DNA from: Sporolactobacillus kofuensis
Lineage (GTDB): Bacteria; Bacillota; Bacilli; Bacillales; Sporolactobacillaceae
DNA length: 64,000 nt
Reading direction: 5' to 3'
Assembly (NCBI RefSeq): GCF_042660205.1
Contig: NZ_JBHSTQ010000004.1
Coordinates: forward strand, 62,001-126,000
In this document: positions 54,247 through 62,949 of the stretch, piece after piece
How positions within the stretch are numbered: position 1 is the first letter of the stretch
How the letters are laid out: each line of letters opens with the position of its first letter
Translations under genes and position numbers: made by a program
The notes under the pieces: model-generated
Told to the model about the DNA's origin: nothing
Database searches by the model: none
Seen by the model: only the letters and a program-made list of their open reading frames with translations

Positions 54247-57200
54247 TCAATGCTGAGAATGGTTGGCTGTTCGATCATTAATTGGTGTCACATTTAATGA
54301 CTGATTCGCTTTATTTGAATTTGATGCACGGAATATCGCCTGGACCACTCTCTCAGATGAGTGGCCGTCTTCCCATTCACAGAAATGATCATAGAATGCT
54401 GGGTATGGATTTTCGCCACTATAAATTAAGGCGTTTTGTACGGCAGGGAGCAAATGATCCATATCTTTGACGATCGGTCCAGGCGCTTCATGCGCAATGT
54501 CAAAGTAGAAGCCACGAATTTCGTTTGCATAATCATCAAGGTCATAGGTATAAAAAATAATCGGTTTTTTTAAATTGGCATAGTCAAAGAAAACGGATGA
54601 GTAATCGGTAATCAAGCAGTCAGAAACTAAATAAAGCTCTCGTATATCTTCATAATTAGATACGTTGATCGCAAAATTTTCATAACCGCTCAGATCGATT
54701 TGCTCGGCAATAAGGTAGTGCATTCTCAGCAGCAGGACCGCATCTTTGCCGAATTTATTGCGCATGCGCTGCAAGTCTAGTTTTAAATCAAACGTATAAT
54801 GGCCGATTTTCTTATATTCATTGTCTCGCCACGTTGGTGCATAGAGAATAACTTTTTTATCATGCGGAATCTTGAGCTTCGCTTTGATTTGATTGATTTC
54901 CTGGACATTGTTTTTCTGATAGAGAAGGTCATTCCTTGGATATCCGGAATTAATCATTTTTCCTTGAACTTCAAACGCTCGTTTAAAAATTTTTGATGAG
55001 TAAGTGTTAGGCGCAACGCAATAGTCCCATTTTCTTGCCTCTTCAGTAAACTGGCTATGATATTTCTCAAGTGTCATGCCAGGCATTGTAATATGTTCAA
55101 TATCTGCACCTAGTGTTTTCAAGGGTGTACCATGCCAAGTCTGAACATAGACTGTATCCTTAGGCTTCGGAAGCCATAAAGGCCACCTGCTGTTGGTCAC
55201 CCAATATTTTGCAGTTGCCCATTTCAAAAGACCCCTATAAGAATATTTGATGACATAGGGGACTTTTTCTTTCTTAAACACATCTTCATATCCTTTTTGT
55301 ACATTCCAGATCAGTTGATATTCTGGACAGTGGTCCTTCATGTATTCATAGATTGCTCTAGGGTTGTCTGAGTATTGCTGCCCGAAAAAGCTTTCGAATA
55401 AAACGATTTTTTTTCGGGGAAGCTTGCCGATACGTCTGAAGAGGGCAGGATAAAGAAATTTAGTTTTTTTCTTCAAGAAATTCCTAATAAACGGTTCACC
55501 CGGCTGTAATTCAATTTTTGTTTCAAGTAGCTTCTCAGCAGCTTTTTTCGCAGATTCACCGCGACCGAACGTACAAAACTTGTTATAAAATTGTTCGTAT
55601 TTTTGCTGATATTCGGCACTCGGCAGATTTTCAATATTATTGATGATCTCTTCAGTATTTAGAACAATTGGACCGGGAACCGTTTCCTCGTAATCTAGAT
55701 ACATTCCGCGCAAATCATTTCGATAATAGTCTAGATCGTATGCGAAAAACAGCATCGGTTTTCTTAGATGTGCATAGTCAAACATAACAGATGAATAATC
55801 AGTAATCATCATGTCCGATATGAGATAAAGGTCCTGAATCTCAGAATACGAAGAAACGTCATAGACAAATCCTTGGAATGCGTCAACGTTGATTCGACTT
55901 GAAACAAAATAATGAAGCCGGAGCAAGACAATGTAATCGGGCGATAGTCTTTTCTGCAATTGTTCGAAATCCAAATGTAGATCAAACTTATCTTTGTTCC
56001 TGAATGTTGGCGCGTAGAGAATGACCTTTTTATCTGCAGGTAAGTTTAATTTCTTTTTAATCTTGCGTATATACTGGATGTTATTATGCAGATACAGATC
56101 ATCATTTCGTGGAAAGCCGGATTCCACCATTTGATGCTCAAACAAGAACGCTTTTTTTGCTACATCTGTCATGTAAGGACTTGGTGAAATGAGGTAGTCC
56201 CACCGTCCTGATCGTTTAAGTAGATCGTTCTGTTTGCGTCTTGTATTAAACGTGACTTTTTCATCGAGACCCATTGTTTTCATGAATGTTCCATGCAGGG
56301 TCTGCATTTCTATTTGGCCTTTGCGCTTGACATAAAAATTAGGGAAATTGGTATTTTCAACAAAATACTTTCCCCGAGAAAGATAGTAAAAATAACGCCA
56401 ACTGTTTTTACGTACAGTGATGGCAGGCCCTGTAACAGGTGTGTACTCATTGTTCAGAATCCACACGTATTTATAGTTATTACCGTAGGCTTGTTTCATA
56501 TAATCATAAATGGATTTTGGGTTATCATTAAATGACCTACCCCAGAGGCTCTCAAAGACGACAACATTTTTCTTAATCGGAAGAAGACGCATAAGGGGAT
56601 AGAGATACCATTTGACGAATTTTCTTGTTCTTGATGATTGGTCGATAAATCCCCATGAAATCTTTGTGGAAAAGTTAAGCGCATCATGCATCCCTCGCTC
56701 TACGGAAAATGATAGGTTTTTAAGCGAGTAGCAGAGGAACAGTGATTTGTTAGACTCCTTAGAAATAATAACAGGAAGCTTAAGGGCATAATGCTTTGCT
56801 TGAGCATTTATGCCAGCAAATTCCACGAATAAGTTCCATTTACCCGTATGAAACATTTTGAAGTTCCCGTCTTTATCCAATAGATCGAACCGGAGTCTGT
56901 AACAATCGTCATTTGTATTTGGGAGATCAGCAGAAACTTGAACACCATTGTTTTGTGATTGAAAAATAAGACGTTTTTTATCTAAGTTTTTAAGCTCTAA
57001 TCCTAGTTCTGATGGGAAACTTAACTCGATGTCCATCTTACTTCCGGAAATGGATAAATTCTTGGCGATCGGATGTTTATATTTTGAGGCAAACAAAGTA
57101 ATTTTTCCCCCATTATTTTCTATCCACACATTCCGGTTATGAAGCGTAAATCGTTTACTGTGTTCTTCTAAATCAGCATCAGCTGAGCGAGGCAGAGTTT

Positions 57201-59022
57201 CACCGTGAAGATGGTAACCGACAATCCACCCGACTTGATTAAAATCCATTTTCCCAATGCTCTCGCTAGGAACGATTAATTCAAACTGGTTTTTCGTAGA
57301 ATAGTTTATTTCTGGGATAAAACTGGACATTACATTTGTGTTTGTATTGAAATAACTTAAACAGAGATCAGCAATCTCTTTGTTTGTCTGTCCGACTATA
57401 ATTAGTTGATTATCCCTTATGTCATAGTTTTTGATCAGAACCGTCGGCTTATACACTTCGATAGCCAGTAGAGATTTTCCGTTGTTTTTTATCTTCCATG
57501 CGGTTTCTTGGCGTATGATTTTGTAGTTTGATTCGGAGTTCTCTTTAAGCGAATAAGCGAGTCGAGTTGTTTTACGTATACCTTGAACGGTGACCGTTAA
57601 ATAGATGGTCCAAGTACCCTGTTTTAAAACATTCAAAGCCTGATCAGGGTCAATCGTTAGTGAAAAAGATGACCAATTATAATTGTAGACTCTGAGTAAT
57701 GGATTAATCCTATGTGTTTTAACTGTGCCCCATTTTCTCGTAATAGCCGGATTCTTAGACAATATCACGGGTAGCTCAAGCTTTTTGTCATTTTCACTAT
57801 TAACCATCTTTGCTGTTATGTCGACTTGGGATTTTCTTTTCGAGTCAATGCCTTCAATGTATGCATGGCCGTTGATTTCTAAAGTGCCCTCATCATTCCA
57901 TTGAATTTTATTAATTTGAGCAACAGCTTCAAGAGAATGATCAATACAGACAGGGCACATTTCAGCAGTTTCAGACACTTTGAATTTTTTGAACCAATGT
58001 CCGTTATCTCGATACGGCTTGACGTTAAGATTTTGTTTTCTGGTGAGCTTCATAAGACGGATTGCATCTTCCATGTTGTTTTGAAGCACGAATTGATAAG
58101 CAAGTGCTTGACGAGCAGGTACTTGTTGAAGCAATAATGGGTCTATTTTTGAAAGTTCATTTGATAACAGTTTCTGAAAATTGTTTATATAAACAGAATC
58201 TGCAAATTTTAAGTCTTTCAGGTAGATATAAAAATCAACCAATAAATATTTTAATTGATTGGCTGTTATCATTTCTTGAGATACATGGTGGTCCTTCATA
58301 AAGTTATTGAGCATGTGCAAGGCCTTTAAACGATCAGCAAAGTTGTCAATAGTGTTTCTTCTCTGCGTAATGGAGTTGTCGTCATCTTCTCTAATTCGCC
58401 AGTAGTAAATGGTTTGTTCAACAATGTCTACAGAATCAGCTAAAAAATGGGCAGGAATGGTTACGGGAATATCTTCATAGAGCATACCTTCAGGAAATGC
58501 AAGATGATGTTTCATCCAAAATGATCGTTTGAAAAGCTTATTCCAGGCTGTAGTATCGTAAAGTAATGTGGGGCTTTTCGTAATATGCGTTTTTTCAAGC
58601 GTGTCACAAATTGCCTTCTTATGCAGCCACGACTTCTCATTTTTCTTTGAATTGAAGCGATTGACTCCTCCGACGATAATATCTGAATGTGTATGTTCAG
58701 CCATGCCATACATCACTTCATAAGCATCGAGACTGACATAATCGTCACTGTCAACAAATGCGAGATAATCCCCTTCAGCATATTTGATACCCGTATTTCT
58801 TGCCGCACCAAGTCCTTTATTCTTCTCATGAATGACTTGAAAGTTGTTATACTTAGACGCATAGTCCTCCATGATTCGGCCTGTTTCAATATCAGGAGAG
58901 CCATCATCGACCATAATGACCTGTATTTGTTTAAAACTTTGATGGGCTAAAGAATCCAAGCATTGTCTGATATACTTGGCCACACGATAGCCGGGCACGA
59001 TAACGCTAACTTTATATTCCAT
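54247..59022 (-). CDS. Giant surface-polymer synthase: GT2 plus two CDP-glycerol glycerophosphotransferase domains
   Basis: 1591 residues from ATG 59022 (GAAGAGGTAG upstream); a longer frame to 59109 has no ribosome site. Residues about 1-230: GT2 glycosyltransferase (VIVPGYRVAKY, MVDDGSPD, FVDSDDYV). About 380-800: beta-rich region without catalytic motifs. About 815-1190: first TagF-like domain (ESLWGRSFNDNPK, QTLHGTFMKTMG, GFPRND, ITDYSSVMFDY). About 1200-1575: second TagF-like domain (ESFFGQQYSDNPR, QTWHGTPLKTLG, SGYPRND, ITDYSSVFFDY). Both TagF-like domains keep the His of HGT and the DYSS motif. It probably builds a teichoic-acid-like polymer of sugar and glycerol phosphate at the inner membrane face. 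No membrane helices. Confidence 0.85.
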   Translation of the reverse strand: MEYKVSVIVPGYRVAKYIRQCLDSLAHQSFKQIQVIMVDDGSPDIETGRIMEDYASKYNNFQVIHEKNKGLGAARNTGIKYAEGDYLAFVDSDDYVSLDAYEVMYGMAEHTHSDIIVGGVNRFNSKKNEKSWLHKKAICDTLEKTHITKSPTLLYDTTAWNKLFKRSFWMKHHLAFPEGMLYEDIPVTIPAHFLADSVDIVEQTIYYWRIREDDDNSITQRRNTIDNFADRLKALHMLNNFMKDHHVSQEMITANQLKYLLVDFYIYLKDLKFADSVYINNFQKLLSNELSKIDPLLLQQVPARQALAYQFVLQNNMEDAIRLMKLTRKQNLNVKPYRDNGHWFKKFKVSETAEMCPVCIDHSLEAVAQINKIQWNDEGTLEINGHAYIEGIDSKRKSQVDITAKMVNSENDKKLELPVILSKNPAITRKWGTVKTHRINPLLRVYNYNWSSFSLTIDPDQALNVLKQGTWTIYLTVTVQGIRKTTRLAYSLKENSESNYKIIRQETAWKIKNNGKSLLAIEVYKPTVLIKNYDIRDNQLIIVGQTNKEIADLCLSYFNTNTNVMSSFIPEINYSTKNQFELIVPSESIGKMDFNQVGWIVGYHLHGETLPRSADADLEEHSKRFTLHNRNVWIENNGGKITLFASKYKHPIAKNLSISGSKMDIELSFPSELGLELKNLDKKRLIFQSQNNGVQVSADLPNTNDDCYRLRFDLLDKDGNFKMFHTGKWNLFVEFAGINAQAKHYALKLPVIISKESNKSLFLCYSLKNLSFSVERGMHDALNFSTKISWGFIDQSSRTRKFVKWYLYPLMRLLPIKKNVVVFESLWGRSFNDNPKSIYDYMKQAYGNNYKYVWILNNEYTPVTGPAITVRKNSWRYFYYLSRGKYFVENTNFPNFYVKRKGQIEMQTLHGTFMKTMGLDEKVTFNTRRKQNDLLKRSGRWDYLISPSPYMTDVAKKAFLFEHQMVESGFPRNDDLYLHNNIQYIRKIKKKLNLPADKKVILYAPTFRNKDKFDLHLDFEQLQKRLSPDYIVLLRLHYFVSSRINVDAFQGFVYDVSSYSEIQDLYLISDMMITDYSSVMFDYAHLRKPMLFFAYDLDYYRNDLRGMYLDYEETVPGPIVLNTEEIINNIENLPSAEYQQKYEQFYNKFCTFGRGESAKKAAEKLLETKIELQPGEPFIRNFLKKKTKFLYPALFRRIGKLPRKKIVLFESFFGQQYSDNPRAIYEYMKDHCPEYQLIWNVQKGYEDVFKKEKVPYVIKYSYRGLLKWATAKYWVTNSRWPLWLPKPKDTVYVQTWHGTPLKTLGADIEHITMPGMTLEKYHSQFTEEARKWDYCVAPNTYSSKIFKRAFEVQGKMINSGYPRNDLLYQKNNVQEINQIKAKLKIPHDKKVILYAPTWRDNEYKKIGHYTFDLKLDLQRMRNKFGKDAVLLLRMHYLIAEQIDLSGYENFAINVSNYEDIRELYLVSDCLITDYSSVFFDYANLKKPIIFYTYDLDDYANEIRGFYFDIAHEAPGPIVKDMDHLLPAVQNALIYSGENPYPAFYDHFCEWEDGHSSERVVQAIFRASNSNKANQSLNVTPINDRTANHSQH

Positions 59023-59335
59023 TCTACCTCTTCCTTGCCTATTAATTTTGAATGAGTATCTGAACTGTACAGCTATCCGAATCATTGAACGTAACTGAAT
59101 ATCTTCCATTCAATTTAATGTACATTGTGCATTCTAGCTTTGAAACGATACGAATCCATTTCATGCAACGCAAAGTGTTCCATCCTAAGAACCCATTAAG
59201 TGTACAAATTATTCCTTGAATTTATCATGAGTATTCAATGAGAATTCTCTGAAAAAATTGTGAGAAATCACTCATATTCAATCCAATGGTAAAGATCTAT
59301 GCTTTTCATAAGTGGAGTGTTTTTTATAAAAAAAC

Positions 59336-59372
59336 GACAAGTAGGAGGACCATGGGTTCTCTCTCCCTTGTC
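59336..59372 (-). terminator. Terminator-like hairpin on the minus strand
   Basis: GACAAG (59336-59341) and CTTGTC (59367-59372) with inner GGAG/CTCT pairing, followed on the minus strand by a T-rich tract (59334-59325). It lies in the 510-bp stretch (59023-59532) before the giant gene, which otherwise holds AT-rich promoter-type sequence and the second terminator repeat, but no gene. Confidence 0.55.
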
Positions 59373-59455
59373 ATCATTCACTCGTCTTTGCAAGATTTAT
59401 TGATTTGTATAAGGAAGACCATTCAGGTAGGAAACGCACGATAATCCTTTAGAAA

Positions 59456-59523
59456 AAAGCAAAAACCTCACTTCTTTGGTTACGGTCGTCCGTAATCAAT
59501 CGAAGTGAGGTTCTTTATTTTAC
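59456..59523. terminator. Terminator after the MATE gene, copy 2 of the 68-bp repeat
   Basis: Same nested hairpin as 54133-54200 with three substitutions. It starts ten bases from the MATE stop codon and ends in a T-rich run on the minus strand. The two copies bracket the giant transferase gene in direct orientation. Confidence 0.8.
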
Positions 59524-59532
59524 GAATGGGCT

Positions 59533-60915
59533 TCACCGAGCATTCGTTCTGTAGGCCATACGCATTGAATGATTCTCATCCGTGTATGTTTTATTAAGGC
59601 GCTTCATTACTTTAATATATGGGAAAATCAGAATGATAAGAGCACCAAGCCATGCCAGAGGGTTTGCCATACTTGCACCGGCAAAGCCAAATTGCCGGAT
59701 TAAAATCATTCCTGCAAATAAGCGCATGACTAATTCCATAAAACCGGCAAGTGTTGGTGCCAAACTGAAACCTAGTCCTTGCAGGGTGTAGCGAATGACA
59801 AAAAGTAAAGCCAGCAAGAAGTACATACTGCTGTTGTAATAAAAATAAGTTTGGGCCAATTGGGTCACAACAGGTTGCTGCTCACCTACAAATAGGTGGC
59901 ATAATGGGATGCCGAAGATAATGATCAACGCACCCATGATAACACTGATTAAACCTGAGAAAACAACAGTTTGTTTGACCCCACTGCGAATACGGTCATA
60001 ATGACCGGCACCGAAGTTCTGGGCGGAAAACGTTGCCATAGTCATGCCAAACGAGAGGGTCAATTGTGTGGCAAGGAAGTCAATCCGCCCTGCAGCCGTA
60101 TAAGCAGCCACCGCATCGGACCCCAATGTATTCAACATGATTTGTACAATGACTGCACCAATGGATATGACCGAGGTTTGGAAACCCATCGGCAAACCAA
60201 GCTGGAGATGCTGTTTCAATTTCGTTATAGGAAAAGAGAAATGTTTTTTTGATAGCACGAGTATGGGTACGTAGCGCTTAATATAGATCAGGCATAATAT
60301 ACCCGAAAACCCTTGTGCGACCACGGATGCGAGTCCGGCACCCTCCACACCCATGTGAAAATTAATAATGAAAATAAAATCGAGAAGAATGTTGACCACA
60401 CAAGCGAGCGCTAAAAAGAATAAGGGTGTACGGCTGTTGCCCAACGCGCGCAATGTATTATTGAAAAGATTATAAAGTATTGTGGCTAGGATTCCCCAGA
60501 AACACGCCACAATAAATTTTTGGGCATCATCAATGATATCCGCGGGTGTTTCCATCAGATTTAAAAGCGGACGTGCGAATGCCACTCCGAGTACGGTTAA
60601 GAATAGGGAAACAACAACACTGATGATGATGTTGATGGCAAAACTCTGTTTCACACCTTGCTCATCTCGTGCGCCAAAGCGTTGTGCGGTAACGATCGTT
60701 AGCCCAGCAGTCATCCCTTGTGCAAATCCAATAATTAAAGCAAATAAACTGTCGGTTGCCCCAACTGCAGCTAAGGCATGTACGCTAATGGTACGCCCAA
60801 CGATGAGCGTGTCCGCAACGTTATACAGTTGTTGAAATAAATTGCCAATAAGCAAGGGAATCGTAAACAAGATAATTTGCTTGATCGGACTACCTTTCGT
60901 CAAATCGTACATCAA
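59533..60915 (-). CDS. MATE-family efflux transporter
   Basis: 460 residues, twelve predicted membrane segments in two related halves, each with the MATE pattern (NLFQQLYNVADTLIVGR; FGMTMATFSAQNFGAG). It exports cationic drugs or metabolites using Na or H. CGAGGTG lies about eight bases before the ATG pair at 60915/60912. Monocistronic, with its own terminator. Confidence 0.92.
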   Translation of the reverse strand: MMYDLTKGSPIKQIILFTIPLLIGNLFQQLYNVADTLIVGRTISVHALAAVGATDSLFALIIGFAQGMTAGLTIVTAQRFGARDEQGVKQSFAINIIISVVVSLFLTVLGVAFARPLLNLMETPADIIDDAQKFIVACFWGILATILYNLFNNTLRALGNSRTPLFFLALACVVNILLDFIFIINFHMGVEGAGLASVVAQGFSGILCLIYIKRYVPILVLSKKHFSFPITKLKQHLQLGLPMGFQTSVISIGAVIVQIMLNTLGSDAVAAYTAAGRIDFLATQLTLSFGMTMATFSAQNFGAGHYDRIRSGVKQTVVFSGLISVIMGALIIIFGIPLCHLFVGEQQPVVTQLAQTYFYYNSSMYFLLALLFVIRYTLQGLGFSLAPTLAGFMELVMRLFAGMILIRQFGFAGASMANPLAWLGALIILIFPYIKVMKRLNKTYTDENHSMRMAYRTNAR

Positions 60916-61143
60916 AAAACACCTCGAAAATCAATAATACACCACCACAAGCTCTAGATGCTATAAAATAATCTGTAGATTATTTTAGATTAATAGAGTG
61001 CACGAGATTTTTTTTTTGAGGAGAAAGCAAAATTGAGGAGAAAAAATTGATAGAACAACGACTGAAAGGATTTGAGCAAAAATAATAACGCGTTGTGATC
61101 GACGTACAGAACGGGGATAGGGCAGGACACGTGCACGCGAACC

Positions 61144-61186
61144 AAAAAAGTGGTTGAACGTCCGAAAGGATGTTCAACCACTTTTT
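61144..61186 (-). terminator. Strong terminator after the FTR1 gene
   Basis: A near-perfect stem of about 19 bp (61144-61163 with 61168-61186), loop GAAA, ending in a T run on the minus strand. The rest of 60916-61241 holds AT-rich sequence and no gene. Confidence 0.9.
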
Positions 61187-61241
61187 CTTCAAAATACATA
61201 TATATTTTTTCTGATCCTCGGATAGCGTTAAGTTAATAGCC

Positions 61242-62072
61242 TTAAGCAGTAGGATTCGGTACTGTTTTTACTTTATTTCTATTAAACAAAATAATCGCAG
61301 GGATAATGTAAACCAGCCAGACAATAAGCTGTACACTGCTTAGATGGTCGGTATAGCCAACGAGTGCATGTAGAATACCACCAACTGCGCTGTGACGGTT
61401 CAGTATATTTTCCCAATTATAGAGATACACACCCGGTTGAATAATTGCTAATTCGATCAATTCGTGAATCGCGTTGATGAGAAGGCCTGCTGCGACAACA
61501 ATTAATATATTGCCCATGACCTGAAAGAATACTTTTAAGTTGATTTTCGTGGTCCCTTGATAGATGCCCCAACCAATCAACACGGCAATAATTAAGCCCA
61601 CGAATGTTCCGGAACTGAGGGATAGTAAATCCCCTTTTCCTTCAACCGAAATTGCTAAAAGGAACATGACAAGCTCTAATCCCTCACGGATGATGGTCAG
61701 AAAAGCCAATAATACCAGTTGGAAACTGCCGCTATCGTTATTTAGCGCCGTATTAATCGACGCTTGAATGCCTTTATTCATTCCGCGGCTGTTCTTCTTC
61801 ATCCAGAAAGTCATATAGGATAAAATGCCGACAGCAACAAAAAAGATAGCCGTTTCCAAATAAATTTGCCCATTCCATTCTTCACTGCCGGTAAATAGAT
61901 ATAAAATGATACCTAAAATTATTGATAGGCCTATGGCAACGCCAGCACCAATCCACACGGGTTTAAATGTATCTTTTCTATTTAATCCTCGCAAATAGGA
62001 AAAAATAATTCCCATAATAAGCGAAATTTCTAATCCTTCGCGCAAGGCAACTAACAACGCGGCTCCAAACAT
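61242..62072 (-). CDS. efeU: FTR1-family iron permease
   Basis: 276 residues from ATG 62072, seven bases after AAAGGAG. Seven membrane segments and the two REGLE iron motifs (REGLEISL near residue 12 and REGLELVM near 128). It imports iron, usually with EfeO and EfeB, which are not next to it here. A perfect 7-1-7 Fur box lies 37 bp upstream. Confidence 0.93.
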   Translation of the reverse strand: MFGAALLVALREGLEISLIMGIIFSYLRGLNRKDTFKPVWIGAGVAIGLSIILGIILYLFTGSEEWNGQIYLETAIFFVAVGILSYMTFWMKKNSRGMNKGIQASINTALNNDSGSFQLVLLAFLTIIREGLELVMFLLAISVEGKGDLLSLSSGTFVGLIIAVLIGWGIYQGTTKINLKVFFQVMGNILIVVAAGLLINAIHELIELAIIQPGVYLYNWENILNRHSAVGGILHALVGYTDHLSSVQLIVWLVYIIPAIILFNRNKVKTVPNPTA

Positions 62073-62108
62073 GGTATCGCTCCTTTTCATGAATCACATT
62101 GGTGACAT

Positions 62109-62123
62109 TGATAATCATTATCA
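62109..62123. promoter_or_regulatory. Fur box
   Basis: TGATAATCATTATCA, a perfect 7-1-7 inverted repeat matching the Bacillus Fur consensus, just upstream of the iron permease start. It predicts iron repression. Confidence 0.88.
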
Positions 62124-62265
62124 TATAAGGAGGCTGTGTTTGTCAATACCGTTATCGGGAGTTGGATTCCTTATCGTTTATATATATCGAAATGCGAGTG
62201 GGATAATTACTCATTTGCTGATAAGTTATTCGTGTGAAAAAGTGAGAAAAACCGAACTCCAGTAC

Positions 62266-62763
62266 TTAACACCAGACAATGATTCTAAAAGGTATCGTTT
62301 GGGCGGGAATGCTTCGCGTTGTTGGCCCGTAGATCACAATCAAATTTCGGTTTGCCGGATTATTAGTAAAGGCTTGCCCATTTGTAAGTACGATTTGTGT
62401 GGAGGGAGAAATGTTTAATTTTAATTGACCATCACTGCTTACCAACTGACGATTAAAAAAGTCAACTTTTACATTTTGAGTGGGACTTTCTTTGACCATG
62501 ATGAGTGCCTGATATTGTGGCGGGTAGATCAGTGGGACTGGAGCATTGCCATCATAATATCCGGTTACGTTGTCCCCTACATTGATCATGACGTGATCGA
62601 CAAAATAAGTTGTTGGTGCCACCACGAAATTTACGAGTTCTCCCTGGCTATTTTCTACGGATACTAGTTTTTTGCATCCTGAGCCTTCTCCATTTTGTCC
62701 GGTAAAAAAATCATTAATCATGGTAACCTGGCCACGAAAAGAGTAAAAATTGATCATATTCAT
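62266..62763 (-). CDS. Conserved hypothetical protein of Firmicutes
   Basis: 165 residues from ATG 62763, about six bases after GGGG; an in-frame ATG at 62757 is equally close. No signal peptide or membrane segment. Beta-rich, with a striking C-terminal stretch (LIYPPQYQALIMV, VKVDFFNRQLVSSDG, PANRNLIVIYGPTTRSIPAQT) that I recall as strongly conserved among Bacilli and Clostridia proteins of unknown function. The segment VGDNVTGYYDGNAPVP could bind a ligand. No role can be assigned. Confidence 0.7.
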   Translation of the reverse strand: MNMINFYSFRGQVTMINDFFTGQNGEGSGCKKLVSVENSQGELVNFVVAPTTYFVDHVMINVGDNVTGYYDGNAPVPLIYPPQYQALIMVKESPTQNVKVDFFNRQLVSSDGQLKLNISPSTQIVLTNGQAFTNNPANRNLIVIYGPTTRSIPAQTIPFRIIVWC

Positions 62764-62875
62764 CGATCCCCCGATCTCCTGTATACAAATCATTTCAGTG
62801 AATAATTTATGTGAAATGCCTAGATCAGGTGCATAGGAGCTTATCGGCTATATATGGGTTCATCCTGAAAAAAAT

Positions 62876-62918
62876 AACCCTCAACGGTTAGATGAGATGC
62901 ATCTGACCGTTGGGGGTT
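62876..62918 (-). terminator. Terminator after phosphoketolase
   Basis: A 19-base arm (62876-62894) pairs with 62900-62918 with few mismatches, and an A-rich stretch to its left gives a T run on the minus strand. Confidence 0.8.
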
Positions 62919-62949
62919 GTGTATTGTTACAAGGAATGACAGTATACCG

